Positions 1 through 11,940 of a stretch of 64,000 nt of DNA are shown in pieces. The DNA comes from Hydractinia symbiolongicarpus (Eukaryota; Cnidaria; Hydrozoa; Anthoathecata; Hydractiniidae). The stretch's first letter is position 1. Every line of letters starts with the position of its first letter. The position numbers and the translations under genes are program-made. The stretch covers positions 32,205,851-32,269,850 of the forward strand of contig NC_079877.1 in the NCBI RefSeq assembly GCF_029227915.1. The letters run 5' to 3'. The notes beneath the pieces are model-generated. The model searched no databases, was not told where the DNA came from, and worked only from the letters and a program-made list of their open reading frames with translations.

Positions 1-892
1 ATACGGGTCGTGGCCAGGATTTTGGGGAAATCGCGGTTTTTCGTTTGCCGGCGATTAAATTTCTTTTATTCAGCGTCTCATCAAAAATGAAAACATTTTT
101 GAAAACTACAAGTCTCATGCGTTTTAGTGGTGAAAAACTAATTTAAAAAATCGTTCGGGAAATGAGTTTACTACCTGGGTACTTTCCTTGTATACTTTTG
201 ACCATACGGGTCGTTTCCGGGATTTAGGGGAAATAGCGGGTTTTCGTTCGCCGGCGATTAAACTTTTTTTATTCAGCCTCTCATCAAAAATGTAAACATT
301 TTTAAAAACTACAAGTCTCGTGCGTTTATGTGGTGAAAACCTAATTTAAAAAATCGTTCGGGAAATGAGTTTACTCCCTGGGTACTTTCTTTGTATACTT
401 TTGACCATACGGGTCGTGTCCGGGATTTAGGGAAAATCGCGGGTTTTCGTTTGCCGGCGATTAAACTTCTTCTATTCAGCGTCTCATCAAAAATGAAAAC
501 ATTTTGGAAAACTACAAGTCACATGCGCTTTAGTGCTGAAAAAATATTTTAAAAAATCGTTCTGGAAATGAGTTTACTCCCTGGCTACTTTCTTTGTATA
601 CTTTTGACTATACGGGCCGAGTCCGGGATTTACGGGAAATCGCAAGTTTTCGTTTGTTGGCGATTAAACTTCTTTCATTCAGCGTCTCATCAAAAATGAA
701 AACATTTTTGAAAACTACATGTCTCCTGCGTTTTAGTGGTGAAAAATTAATTTAAAAAATCGTTTGGGAAATGAGTTTACTCCCTGGGTACTTTCTTTAT
801 ATACATTCGACTATACTGGCCAAGCCTGGGATTTACGGGAATTCGCGGGTTTTCGTTTACCGGCGATTAAACTCCTTTTATTCAGCGTCTCA

Positions 893-914
893 TCAAAAAT
901 GAAAACATTTTTGA
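893..914. repeat. Representative intramonomer inverted repeat (9-bp arms, 4-base loop)
   Basis: In this monomer 'tcaaaaatg' (893-901) is followed by a four-base A loop and by 'catttttga' (906-914), its exact reverse complement. The same dyad, exact or slightly changed, sits at consensus positions ~119-140 of most monomers in the array. Several subtype changes keep it pairing: 'aaaaatgtaaacattttt' can fold with 8-bp arms and a two-base loop, and 'aatgcaaacatttttg' and 'aatgaaacattttt' change only the loop. Some subtypes shorten the arms ('aatgaaaatattttt', 'gtaaactatttt'). Confidence 0.8.
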
Positions 915-1757
915 ACACTACAAGTCTCATGAGTTTTAGTGGTGAAAAAATAATTTAAAAAATCGTTCGGAAATGAGTTTACTCCCTGGGTACTTTCTTT
1001 GTATACTTCTGACTATACGGGCCGAGTCAGGGATTTACAGGAAATCGCAGGTTTTCGTTTGCCGCCGATTAAACTTCTTTTATTCAGCGTCTCATCAAAA
1101 ATGAACACATTTTTGTAAACTACAAGTCTCATGCGTTTTAGTGCTGAAAAAGTAATTTAAAAAATCGTTCGGGAAATGAGTTTAATCCCTGGGTACTTTC
1201 TTTGTATACTTCTGACTATACGGGCTGAGTCAGGGATTTAGGGGAAATCGCGGGTTTTCGTTTGCCGGCGATTAAACTTCTTTTATTCAGCGTCTCATCA
1301 AAAATGAAAACATTTTTAAAAACTACAAGTCTCATGCGTTTTAGTGGTGAAAAAATAATTTAAAAAATCCTTCGGGAAATGAGTTTACTCCCTGGGTACT
1401 TTCTTTGTATACTTTTGACTATACGGGCTGAGTCAGGGATTTTGGGGAAATCGCGGGTTTTCGTTTGCCGGCGATTAAACCTCTTTTATTCAGCGTCTCA
1501 TCAAAAATGAAAACATTTTTGAAAACTACAAGTCTCATGCGTTTTAGTGGTGAAATACTAATTTAAAAAATCGTTGGGGAAATGAGTTTACTCCCTAGGT
1601 ACTTTCTTTGTATACTTTTGACCATACGGGTCGTGTCCGGGATTTAGGGGAAATCACGGGTTTTCGTTTGCCGGCGATTAAACTTCTTTCATTAAGCATC
1701 TCATCAAAAATAAAAACATTTTTGAAAACTAAAAGTCTCATGCGTTTATGTGGTGAA

Positions 1758-2975
1758 AACCTAATTTAAAAAATCGTTCGGGAAATGAGTTTACTCCCTG
1801 GGTACTTTCTTTGTATACTTTTGACCATGCGGGTCGTGTCCGGGATTTAGGGGAAATCGCGGGTTTTCGTTTGACGGCGATTAAACTTCTTCTATTCAGC
1901 GTCTCATCAAAAATGAAAACATTTTGGAAAACTACAAGTCACATGCGCTTTAGTGCTGAAAAAATATTTTAAAAAATCGTTCTGGAAATGAGTTTACTCC
2001 CTGGCTACTTTCTTTGTATACTTTTGACTATACGGGCCGAGTCCGGGATTTACGGGAAATCGCAAGTTTTCGTTTGTTGGCGATTAAACTTCTTTCATTC
2101 AGCGTCTCATCAAAAATGAAAACATTTTTAAAAACTACAAGTCTTATGCGTTTTACTGGTGAAAAAATATTTTAAAAAATCGTTCGGGAAATGAGTTTAC
2201 TCCCTGGGTACTTTCTTTGTATACTTCTGACTATACGGGTCGAGTCAGGGATTTACGGAAAATCGCGGGTTTTCGTTTGCCGGTGATTAAACTTCTTTTA
2301 TTCAGCGTCTCTACAAAAATGAAAACATTTTTGAAAACTACAAGTCTCATGCGATTTAGTGGTGAAAACCTAATTTAAAAAATCGTTCGGGAAATGAGTT
2401 TACTCCCTGGGTACTTTCTTTGTATACTTTTGACCATGCGGGTCGTGTCCGGGATTTAGGGGAAATCGCGGGTTTTCGTTTGACGGCGATTAAACTTCTT
2501 CTATTCAGCGTCTCATCAAAAATGAAAACATTTTGGAAAACTACAAGTCACATGCGCTTTAGTGCTGAAAAAATATTTTAAAAAATCGTTCTGGAAATGA
2601 GTTTACTCCCTGGCTACTTTCTTTGTATACTTTTGACTATACGGGCCGAGTCCGGGATTTACGGGAAATCGCAAGTTTTCGTTTGTTGGCGATTAAACTT
2701 CTTTCATTCAGCGTCTCATCAAAAATGAAAACATTTTTAAAAACTACAAGTCTCATGCGTTTTACTGGTGAAAAAATATTTTAAAAAATCGTTCGGGAAA
2801 TGAGTTTACTCCCTGGGTACTTTCTTTGTATACTTCTGACTATACGGGTCGAGTCAGGGATTTACGGAAAATCGCGGGTTTTCGTTTGCCGGTGATTAAA
2901 CTTCTTTTATTCAGCGTCTCTACAAAAATGAAAACATTTTTGAAAACTACAAGTCTCATGCGATTTAGTGGTGAT
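1758..2975 (+). repeat. Two tandem copies of a 609-bp three-monomer unit
   Basis: The rare 'gaccatgcgggtcgtgt' variant with 'gtttgacggcg' occurs at 1823 and again at 2432, exactly 609 bp (3 x 203) later. The following two monomers, including 'catgcgctttagtgctg' and 'gtctctacaaaaatg', repeat in the same order. The copies differ at only a few bases. Boundaries are approximate. Confidence 0.85.
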
Positions 2976-3646
2976 AAACTAATTTAAAAAATAGGTCGGG
3001 AAATGAGTTTACTCCCTGGGTACTTTCCTTGTATACTTTTGACCATACGGGTCGTTTCCGGGATTTAGGGGAAATAGCGGGTTTTCGTTCGCCGGCGATT
3101 AAACTTTTTTTATTCAGCCTCTCATCAAAAATGTAAACATTTTTAAAAACTACAAGTCTCGTGCGTTTATGTGGTGAAAACCTAATTTAAAAAATCGTTC
3201 GGGAAATGAGTTTACTCCCTGGGTACTTTCTTTGTATACTTTTGAGCATACCGGTCGTGTCCGGGATTTAGGGGAAATCGCGGGTTTTCGTTTGCCGGCG
3301 ATTAAACTTCTTTTATTCAGCGTCTCTACAAAAATGAAAACATTTTTGAAAACTACAAGTCTCATGCGATTTAGTGGTGATAAACTAATTTAAAAAATAG
3401 GTCGGGAAATGAGTTTACTCCCTGGGTACTTTCCTTGTATACTTTTGACCATACAGGTCGTTTCCGGGATTTAGGGGAAATAGCGGGTTTTGGTTCGCCG
3501 GCGATTAAACTTTTTTTATTCAGCCTCTCATCAAAAATGTAAACATTTTTAAAAACTACAAGTCTCGTGCGTTTATGTGGTGAAAACCTAATTTAAAAAA
3601 TCGTTCGGGAAATGAGTTTACTCCCTGGGTCCTTTCTTTGTATATT
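2880..3646 (+). repeat. 406-bp two-monomer duplication
   Basis: The variant 'gtgataaactaatttaaaaaatagg' begins near 2971 and recurs near 3377, and 'ctcgtgcgtttatgtgg' near 3158 and 3564, both 406 bp apart (2 x 203). Similarity fades at about 3240/3646, where the two copies carry different subtypes. Confidence 0.8.
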
Positions 3647-5390
3647 TTTGACTATACGGGCCGAATCCGGAATTTACGGGAAATTGCAAGTTTTCGTTTG
3701 CCAGCGATTAAACTTCTTTCATTCAGCGTCTCATCAAAAATGAAAACATTTTTAAAAACTACAAGTCTCATGCGTTTTACTGGTGAAAAAATAATTTAAA
3801 AAATCGTTCGGGAAGTGAGTTTACTCCCTGGGTACTTTCTTTGTGTACTTCTGACTATACGGGCCGAGTCAGGTATTTACGGGAAATCGCGGGTTTTCGT
3901 TTGCCGGCGATTAAACTGCTTTTATTCAGCGTCTCTACAAAAATGAAAACATTTTTGGAAACTACAAGTCTCATGCGATTTAGTGGTGAAAAACTAATTT
4001 AAAAAATCGGTCAGGAAATGAGTTTACTCCCTGGGTACTTTCTTTGTATACTTTTGACCATACGGGTCGTGTCCGTATTTAGGGGAAATCGCGGGTTTTC
4101 GTTTGCCGGCGATTGAACTTGTTTTATTCAGCGTCTCACCAAAAATGTAAACATTTTTAAAAACCACAAGTCTCATGCGTTTTAGTGGTGAAATACTAAT
4201 TTAAAAAATCGTTCGGGAAATGAGTTTACTCCCTAGGTACTTTCTTTGTATACTTTTGACCATACGGGTCGTGTCCGGGATTTAGGGGAAATCGCGGGTT
4301 TTCGTTTGCCGGCGATTAAACTTCTTTTATTCAGCGTCTCATCAAAAATGAAAACATTTTTGAAAGCTAAAAGTCTCGTGCGTTTTACTGGTGAAAACCT
4401 AATTTAAAAAATCGTTCGGGAAATGAGTTTACTCCCTGGGTACTTTCTTTGTATACTTTTGACCATACCGGTCGTGTCCGGGATTTAGGGGAAATCGCGG
4501 GTTTTCGTTTGCCGGCGATTAAACTTCTTTTATTCAGCGTCTCATCAAAAATGAAAACATTTTGGAAAACTACAAGTCACATGCGCTTTAGTGCTGAAAA
4601 AATACTTTAAAAAATCGTTCTGGAAATGAGTTTACTCCCTGGGTCCTTTCTTTGTATAGTTTTGACTATACGGGCCGAGTCCGGGATTTACGGGAAATTG
4701 CAAGTTTTCGTTTGCCAGCGATTAAACTTCTTTCATTCAGCGTCTCATCAAAAATGAAAACATTTTTAAAAACTACAAGTCTCATGCGTTTTACTGGTGA
4801 AAAAATAATTTAAAAAATCGTTCGGGAAGTGAGTTTACTCCCTGGGTACTTTCTTTGTGTACTTCTGACTATACGGGCAGAGTCAGGTATTTACGGGAAA
4901 TCGCGGATTTTCGTTTGCCGGCGATTAAACTGCTTTTATTCAGCGTCTCTACAAAAATGAAAACATTTTTGGAAACTACAAGTCTCATGCGATTTAGTGG
5001 TGAAAAACTAATTTAAAAAATCGGTCAGGAAATGAGTTTACTCCCTGGGTACTTTCTTTGTATACTTTTGACCATACGGGTCGTGTCCGTATTTAGGGGA
5101 AATCGCGGGTTTTCGTTTGCCGGCGATTGAACTTGTTTTATTCAGCGTCTCACCAAAAATGTAAACATTTTTAAAAACCACAAGTCTCATGCGTTTTAGT
5201 GGTGAAATACTAATTTAAAAAATCGTTCGGGAAATGAGTTTACTCCCTAGGTACTTTCTTTGTATACTTTTGACCATACGGGTCGTGTCCGGGATTTAGG
5301 GGAAATCGCGGGTTTTCGTTTGCCGGCGATTAAACTTCTTTTATTCAGCGTCTCATCAAAAATGAAAACATTTTTGAAAGCTAAAAGTCT
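3625..5390 (+). repeat. 1014-bp five-monomer higher-order repeat, nearly two copies
   Basis: The rare variants 'ctgggtcctttc' (3625 and 4639), 'ggaagtgagtttactccc' followed by 'tttgtgtacttctg', and the shortened 'gtgtccgtatttagg' appear in the same order in two blocks 1014 bp apart. That is five monomers less one base. A handful of substitutions separate the copies. Confidence 0.85.
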
Positions 5391-8360
5391 TATGCGTTTT
5401 ACTGGTGAAAAAATAATTTAAAAAATCCTTCGGGAAATGAGTTTACTCCCTGGGAACTTTCTTTGTATACTTTTGACTATACGGGCCGAGTCCGGGATTT
5501 ACGGGAAATCGCAGGTTTTCGTTTGCCGGCGATTAAACTTCTTTTATTCAGCGTCTCATCAAAAATGAAAACATTTTTAATAACTACAAGTCTCATGCGT
5601 TTTAGTGGTGAAAAACTAATTTAAAAAATTGTTCGGGAAATTAGTTTACTCCCTGGGTACTTTCTTTGTATACTTTTGACCATACGGGTCGTGGCCGGGA
5701 TTTAGGGGAAATCGCGGGTTTTCGTTTGCCGGCGATTAAACATCTTTTATTCAGCGTCTCATCAAAAATGAAAATATTTTTGAAAACTGCAAGTCTCATG
5801 CGTTTTACAGGTGAAAAAATAATTTAAAAAATCGTTCGGGAAATGAGTATACTCCCTGGGTACTTTCTTTGTATACTTCTGACTATACGGGCTGAGTCAG
5901 GGATTTACCGGAAATTGCGGGTTTTCGTTTGCCGGCGATTAAACTTCTTTTATTCAGCGTCTCATCAAAAATGAAAACATTTTTAAGAACTACAAGTCTC
6001 ATGCGTTTTACTGGTGAAAAAATAATTTAAAAAATCGTTCGGGAAATGAGTTTACTCCCTGGGTACTTTCTTTGTATACTTCTGACTATACGGGCCGAGT
6101 CGGGGATTTACGGGAAATCGCGGGTTTTCGTTTGCCGCCGATTAAACTTCTTTTATTCAGCGTCTCATTAAAAATGAAACTACAAGTCACATGCGCTTTA
6201 GTGCTGAAAAAATATTTTAAAAAATCGTTCTGGAAATGAGTTTACTCCCTGGGTACTTTCTTTGTATACTTTTGACTATACGGGCCGAGTCCGGGATTTA
6301 CGGGAAATCGCAAGTTTTCGTTTGCCGGCGATTAAACTTCTTTTATTCAGCGTCTCATCAAAAATGAAAACATTTTTAAAAACTACAAGTCTCATGGGTT
6401 TTACTGGTGAAAAAATAATTTAAAAAATTGTTCGGGAAATCAGTTTACTCCCTGGGTGCTTTCTTTGTATACTTTTGACTATACAGGCTGAGTCCGGGAT
6501 TTACTGGAAATCGCGGGTTTTCGTTTGCCGGCGATTAAACTTCTTTTATTCAGCGTCTCATCAAAACTGAAAACATTTTTCAAGTCTACATGTCTCCTGC
6601 GTTTTAGTGCTGAAAAAATAACTTAAAAAATCGTTCGGGAAATGAGTTTACTCCCTGGGTACTTTCTTTGTATACTTTTGACTACACGGGCTTAGTCAGG
6701 GATTTAGGGGAAATCGCGGGTTTTCGTTTGCCGGCGATTAAACCTCTTTTATTCAGCGTCTCATCAAAAATGAAAACATTTTTGAAAACTACAAGTCTCA
6801 TGCGCTTTAGTGGTGAAATACTAATTTAAAAAATCGTTGGGGAAATGAGTTTACTCCCTAGGTACTTTCTTAGTATACTTTTGACCATACGGGTCGTGTC
6901 CGGGATTTAGGGGAAGTCACGGGTTTTCGTTTGCCGGCGATTAAACTTCTTTTATTCAGCGTCTCATCAAAAATGAAAACATTTTTGAAAACTAAAAGTC
7001 TCATGCGTTTTACTGGTGAAAAAATAATTTAAAAAATCTTTCGGGAAATGAGTTTACTCCCTGGGTACTTTCTTTGTATACTTCTGACTATACGGGCCGA
7101 GTCAGGAATTAACGGGAAATCGCAGGTTTTCGTTTGTCGCCGATTAAACTTCTTTTGTTCAGCGTCTCATCAAAAATGAACAAATTTTTGTAAACTACAA
7201 GTCTCATGCGTTTTAGTGCTGAAAAATTAATTTAAAAAATCGTTCGGGAAATGAGTTTAATCCCTGGGTACTTTCTTTGCATGCTTCTGACTATACGGGC
7301 TGAGTCAGGGATTTAGGGGAAATCGCGGGTTTTCGTTTGCGGGCGATTAAACTTCTTTTATTCAGCGTCTCATCAAAAATGAAAACATTTTTGAAAACTA
7401 CAAGTCTCATGCGTTTTAGTGGTGAAAAAATAATTTAAAAAATCCTTCGGGAAATGAGTTTACTCCCTGGGTACTTTCTTTGTATACTTTTGACTATACG
7501 GGCCGAGTCCGGGATTTACTGGAAATCGCGGGTTTTCGTTTGCCAGCGATTAAACTTCTTTTATTCAGCGTCTCATCAAAAATGAAAACATTTTTGAAAA
7601 CTACATGTCTCCTGCGTTTTAGTGGTGAAAAATTAATTTAAAAAATCGTTCGGGAAATAAGTTTACTCCCTGGGTACTTTCTTTATATACATTCGACTAT
7701 ACTGGCCAAGGCCGGGATTTACGGAAAATCGCGGGTTTTCGTTTGCCGGCGATTAAACTCCTTTTATTCAGCGTCTTATCAAAAATGAAAACATTTTTGA
7801 ACACTACAAGTCTCATGGGTTTTAGTGGTAAAAAAATAATTTAAAAAATCGTTCGGGAAATGAGTTTACTCCCTGGGTACTTTCTTTGTATACTTTTGAC
7901 TATACGGGTCGTGGCCAGGATTTTGGGGAAATCTCGGGTTTTCGTTTGCCGGCGATTAAACTTCTTTTATTCAGCGTCTCATCAAAAATGAAAACAATTT
8001 TTTAAAACTACAAGTCTCTTGCGTTTTAGTGGTGAAAAACTAATTTAAAAAATCGTTCGGGAAATGAGTTTACTCCCTGGGTACTTTCTTTGTATACTTT
8101 TGACCATGCGGGTCGTGTCCGGGATTTAGGGGAAATCGCGTGTTTTCTTTTGCCGGCGATTAAACTTCTTTTATTCAGCGTCTCATCAAAAATGAAAATA
8201 TTTTTGAAAACTACAAGTCTCATGCGTTTTACTGGTGAAAAAATAATTTAAAAAATCGTTCTGGAAATGAGTTTACTCCCTTGGTACTTTCTTTGAATAC
8301 TTCTGACTATACGGGCCGAGTCAGGGATTTACGGGAAATCGCGGGTTTTTGTTTGCCGCC

Positions 8361-8419
8361 GATTAAACTTCTTTTATTCAGCGTCTCATCAAAAATGAAA
8401 ACATTTTTCGTTTGCCGGC
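8361..8419 (+). repeat. 59-bp remnant monomer (internal deletion)
   Basis: The landmark 'gattaaac' occurs at 8361 and again at 8420, only 59 bp apart instead of 203. The join is 'acatttttcgtttgccgg': the inverted-repeat arm runs straight into 'cgtttgccggcg', removing about 144 bp. Both parents have a T-run at the break, so slippage or microhomology-mediated joining is plausible. Confidence 0.85.
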
Positions 8420-9599
8420 GATTAAACTTCTTTTATTCAGCGTCTCATCAAAAATGAAAACATTTTTGAAAACTACAAGTCTCATGCGTTTTAGTGGTGA
8501 AAAGCTAATTTAAAAAATCGTTCGGGAAATGAGTTTTCTCCCTGGGTACTTTCCTTTTATACTTTTGACCATACGGGTCGTGTCCGGGATTTAGGGGAAA
8601 TAGCGGATTTTTGTTCGCCGGCGATTAAACTTCTTTTATTCAGCGTCTCATCAAAAATGTAAACATTATTAAAAACTACAAGTCTCGTGCGTTTATGTGG
8701 TGAAAACCTAATTTAAAAAATCGTTCGGGAAATGAGTTTACTCCCTGGGTACTTTCTTTGTATACTTCTGACTATACGGGCCGAGTCAGGGATTTACGGG
8801 AAATCGCGGGTTTTTGTTTGCCGGCGATTAAACTTCTTTTATTCAGCGTCTCATCAAAAATGAAAACATTTTTGAAAACTACAAGTCTCATGCGATTTAG
8901 TGGTGAAAAACTAATTTAAAAAATCGGTGGGGAAATGAGTTTACTCCCTGGGTACTTTCTTTGTATACTTTTGACCATACGGGTCGTGTCCGGATTTAGG
9001 GGAAATAGCGGATTTTTGTTCGCCGGCGATTAAACTTCTTTTATTCAGCGTCTCATCAAAAATGTAAACATTATTAAAAACTACAAGTCTCGTGCGTTTA
9101 TGTGGTGAAAACCTAATTTAAAAAATCGTTCGGGAAATGAGTTTACTCCCTGGGTACTTTCTTTGTATACTTTTGACCATACGGGTCGTGTCCGGGATTT
9201 ACGGGAAATCGCGGGTTTTTGTTTGCCGGCGATTAAACTTCTTTTATTCAGCGTCTCATCAAAAATGAAAACATTTTTGAAAACTACAAGTCTCATGCGA
9301 TTTAGTGGTGAAAAACTAATTTAAAAAATCGGTGGGGAAATGAGTTTACTCCCTGGGTACTTTCTTTGTATACTTTTGACCATACGGGTCGTGTCCGGAT
9401 TTAGGGGAAATCGCAGGTTGTCGTTAGCCGGCGATTAAACTTGTTTTATTCAGCGTCTCATCAAAAATGTAAACTTTTTTAAAAACTACAAGTCTCATGC
9501 GTTTTAGTGGTGAAATACTAATTTAAAATATCGTTCGGGAAATGAGTTTACTCCCTAGGTACTTTCTTTGTATACTTTTGACCATACGGGTCGTGTCCG

Positions 9600-10420
9600 G
9601 GATTTAGGGGAAATCGCGGGTTTTCGTTTGCCGGCGATTAAACTTCTATTATTCAGCGTCTCATCAAAAATGAAAACATTTTTAAAAAATAAAAGTCTTA
9701 TGCGTTTTACTGGTGAAAAAATAATTTAAAAAATCGTTCGGGAAGGGTGTTTACTCCCTGGGTACTTTCTTTGTATACTTCTGACTATACGGGCCGAGTC
9801 AGGGATTTACGGGAAATCGCAGGTTTTCGTTTGTCGCCGATTAAACTTCTTTTATTTAGCGTCTCATCAAAAATGAACACATTTTTGTAAACTACAAGTT
9901 TCATGCGTTTTAGTGCTGAAAAAATAATTTAAAAAATCGTTCGGGAAATGAATTTAATCCCTGGGTACTTTCTTTGTATACTTCTGACTATACGGGCTGA
10001 GTCAGGGATTTAGGGGAAATCGCGGGTTTTCGTTTGCCGGCGATTAAACTTCTATTATTCAGCGTCTCATCAAAAATGAAAACATTTTTGAAAAATAAAA
10101 GTCTTATGCGTTTTACTGGTGAAAAAATAATTTAAAAAATCGTTCGGGAAGGGTGTTTACTCCCTGGGTACTTTCTTTGTATACTTCTGACTATACGGGC
10201 CGAGTCAGGGATTTACGGGAAATCGCAGGTTTTCGTTTGTCGTCGATTAAACTTCTTTTATTTAGCGTCTCATCAAAAATGAACACATTTTTGTAAACTA
10301 CAAGTTTCATGCGTTTTAGTGCTGAAAAAATAATTTAAAAAATCGTTCGGGAAATGAATTTAATCCCTGGGTACTTTCTTTGTATACTTCTGACTATGCG
10401 GGCTGAGTCAGGGATTTAGG
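9600..10420 (+). repeat. 406-bp two-monomer duplication with 'gaagggtgttt' marker
   Basis: The unusual word 'gggaagggtgtttactccc' occurs twice, in the 9.74 and 10.14 kb monomers, 406 bp apart. Each copy is followed by the same variants 'aagtttcatgcg' and 'aaatgaatttaatccc'. The copies are almost identical. Confidence 0.8.
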
Positions 10421-11129
10421 GGAAATCGCGGGTTTTCGTTTGCCGGCGATTAAACTTCTTTTGTTCAGCGTTTCATCAAAAATGAAAACATTTTTAAAAA
10501 CTACAAGTCTCATGCGTTTTAGTGGTGAAAAAATAATTTAAAAAATCCTTCGGGAAATGAGTTTACTCCCTGGGTACTTTTTTGTATACTTTTGACTATA
10601 CGGGCCGAGTCAGGGATTTACTGGAAATTGCGGATTTTCGTTTGCCGGCGATTAAACTTCTTTTATTCAGCGTCTCATCAAAAATGAAAACATTTTTGAA
10701 AAGTACATGTCTCCTGCGTTTTAGTGGTGAAAAATTAATTTAAAAAATCGTTCGGGAAATGACTTTACTCCCTGGGTACTTTCTTTGTATACATTCGACT
10801 ATACTGGCCAAGCCCGGGATTTACGGGAAATCGCGGGTTTTCGTTTGCCGGCGATTAAACTCCTTTTATTCAGCGTCTCATTAAAAATGAAAACATTTTT
10901 GAACACTACAAGTCTCATGGGTTTTAGTGGTGAAAAAATAATTTAAAAAATCGTTCGGGAAATGAGTTTACTCCCTGGGTACTTTCTTTGTATACTTTTG
11001 ACTATACGGGTCGTGGCCAGGATTTTAGGGAAATCGCGGGTTTTCGTTTGCCGGCGATTAAACTTCTTTTATTCAGCGTCTCATCAAAAATGAAAACCTT
11101 TTTGAAAACTACAAGTCTCATGCGTTTTA

Positions 11130-11940
11130 GTGGTGAAAAACTAATTTAAAAAATCGTTCAGGAAATGAGTTTACTCCCTGGGTACTTTCCTTTTATACTT
11201 TTGACCATACGGGTCGTGTCCGGGGTTTAGGGGAAATAGCGGGTCTTTGTTCGCCGGCGATTAAACTTCTTTTATTCAGCGTCTCATCAAAAATGTAAAC
11301 ATTTTTAAAAACTACAAGTCTCGTGCGTTTATGTGGTGAAAACCTAATTTAAAAAATCGTTCGGGAAATGAGTTTACTCCCTGGGTACTTTCTTTGTATA
11401 CTTTTGACCATACGGGTCGTGTCCGGGATTTAGGGGAAATCGCGGGTTTTCTTTTGCCGGCAATTAAACTTCTTTTATTCAGCGTCTCAACAAAAATGAA
11501 AATATTTTTGAAAACTACAAGTCTCATGCGTTTTAGTGGTGAAAAACTAATTTAAAAAATCGTTCAGGAAATGAGTTTACTCCCTGGGTACTTTCCTTTT
11601 ATACTTTTGACCATACGGGTCGTGTCCGGGGTTTAGGGGAAATAGCGGGTCTTTGTTCGCCGGCGATTAAACCTCTTTTATTCAGCGTCTCATCAAAAAT
11701 GTAAACATTTTTAAAAACTACAAGTCTCGTGCGTTTATGTGGTGAAAACCTAATTTAAAAAATCGTTCGGGAAATGAGTTTACTCCCTGGGTACTTTCTT
11801 TGTATACTTTTGACCATACGGGTCGTGTCCGGGATTTAGGGGAAATCGCGGTTTTTCTTTTGCCGGCAATTAAACTTCTTTTATTCAGCGTCTCAACAAA
11901 AATGAAAATATTTTTGAAAACTACAAGTCTCATGCGTTTT
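11130..11940 (+). repeat. 406-bp two-monomer duplication
   Basis: Two consecutive blocks share 'actttccttttatac', 'ggggtttaggggaaatagcggg', 'tctttgttcgccgg' and 'tctcaacaaaaatg' in the same order at a 406-bp offset (for example near 11186 and 11592). Only a few substitutions separate them. Confidence 0.8.

Noticed and set aside
764-958. Plus-strand open frames of 64-91 codons in the satellite (also near 14.03, 14.70 and 16.93 kb).
   Set aside because: They are chance open stretches in single monomer variants, lost in neighbouring monomers by single-base changes.
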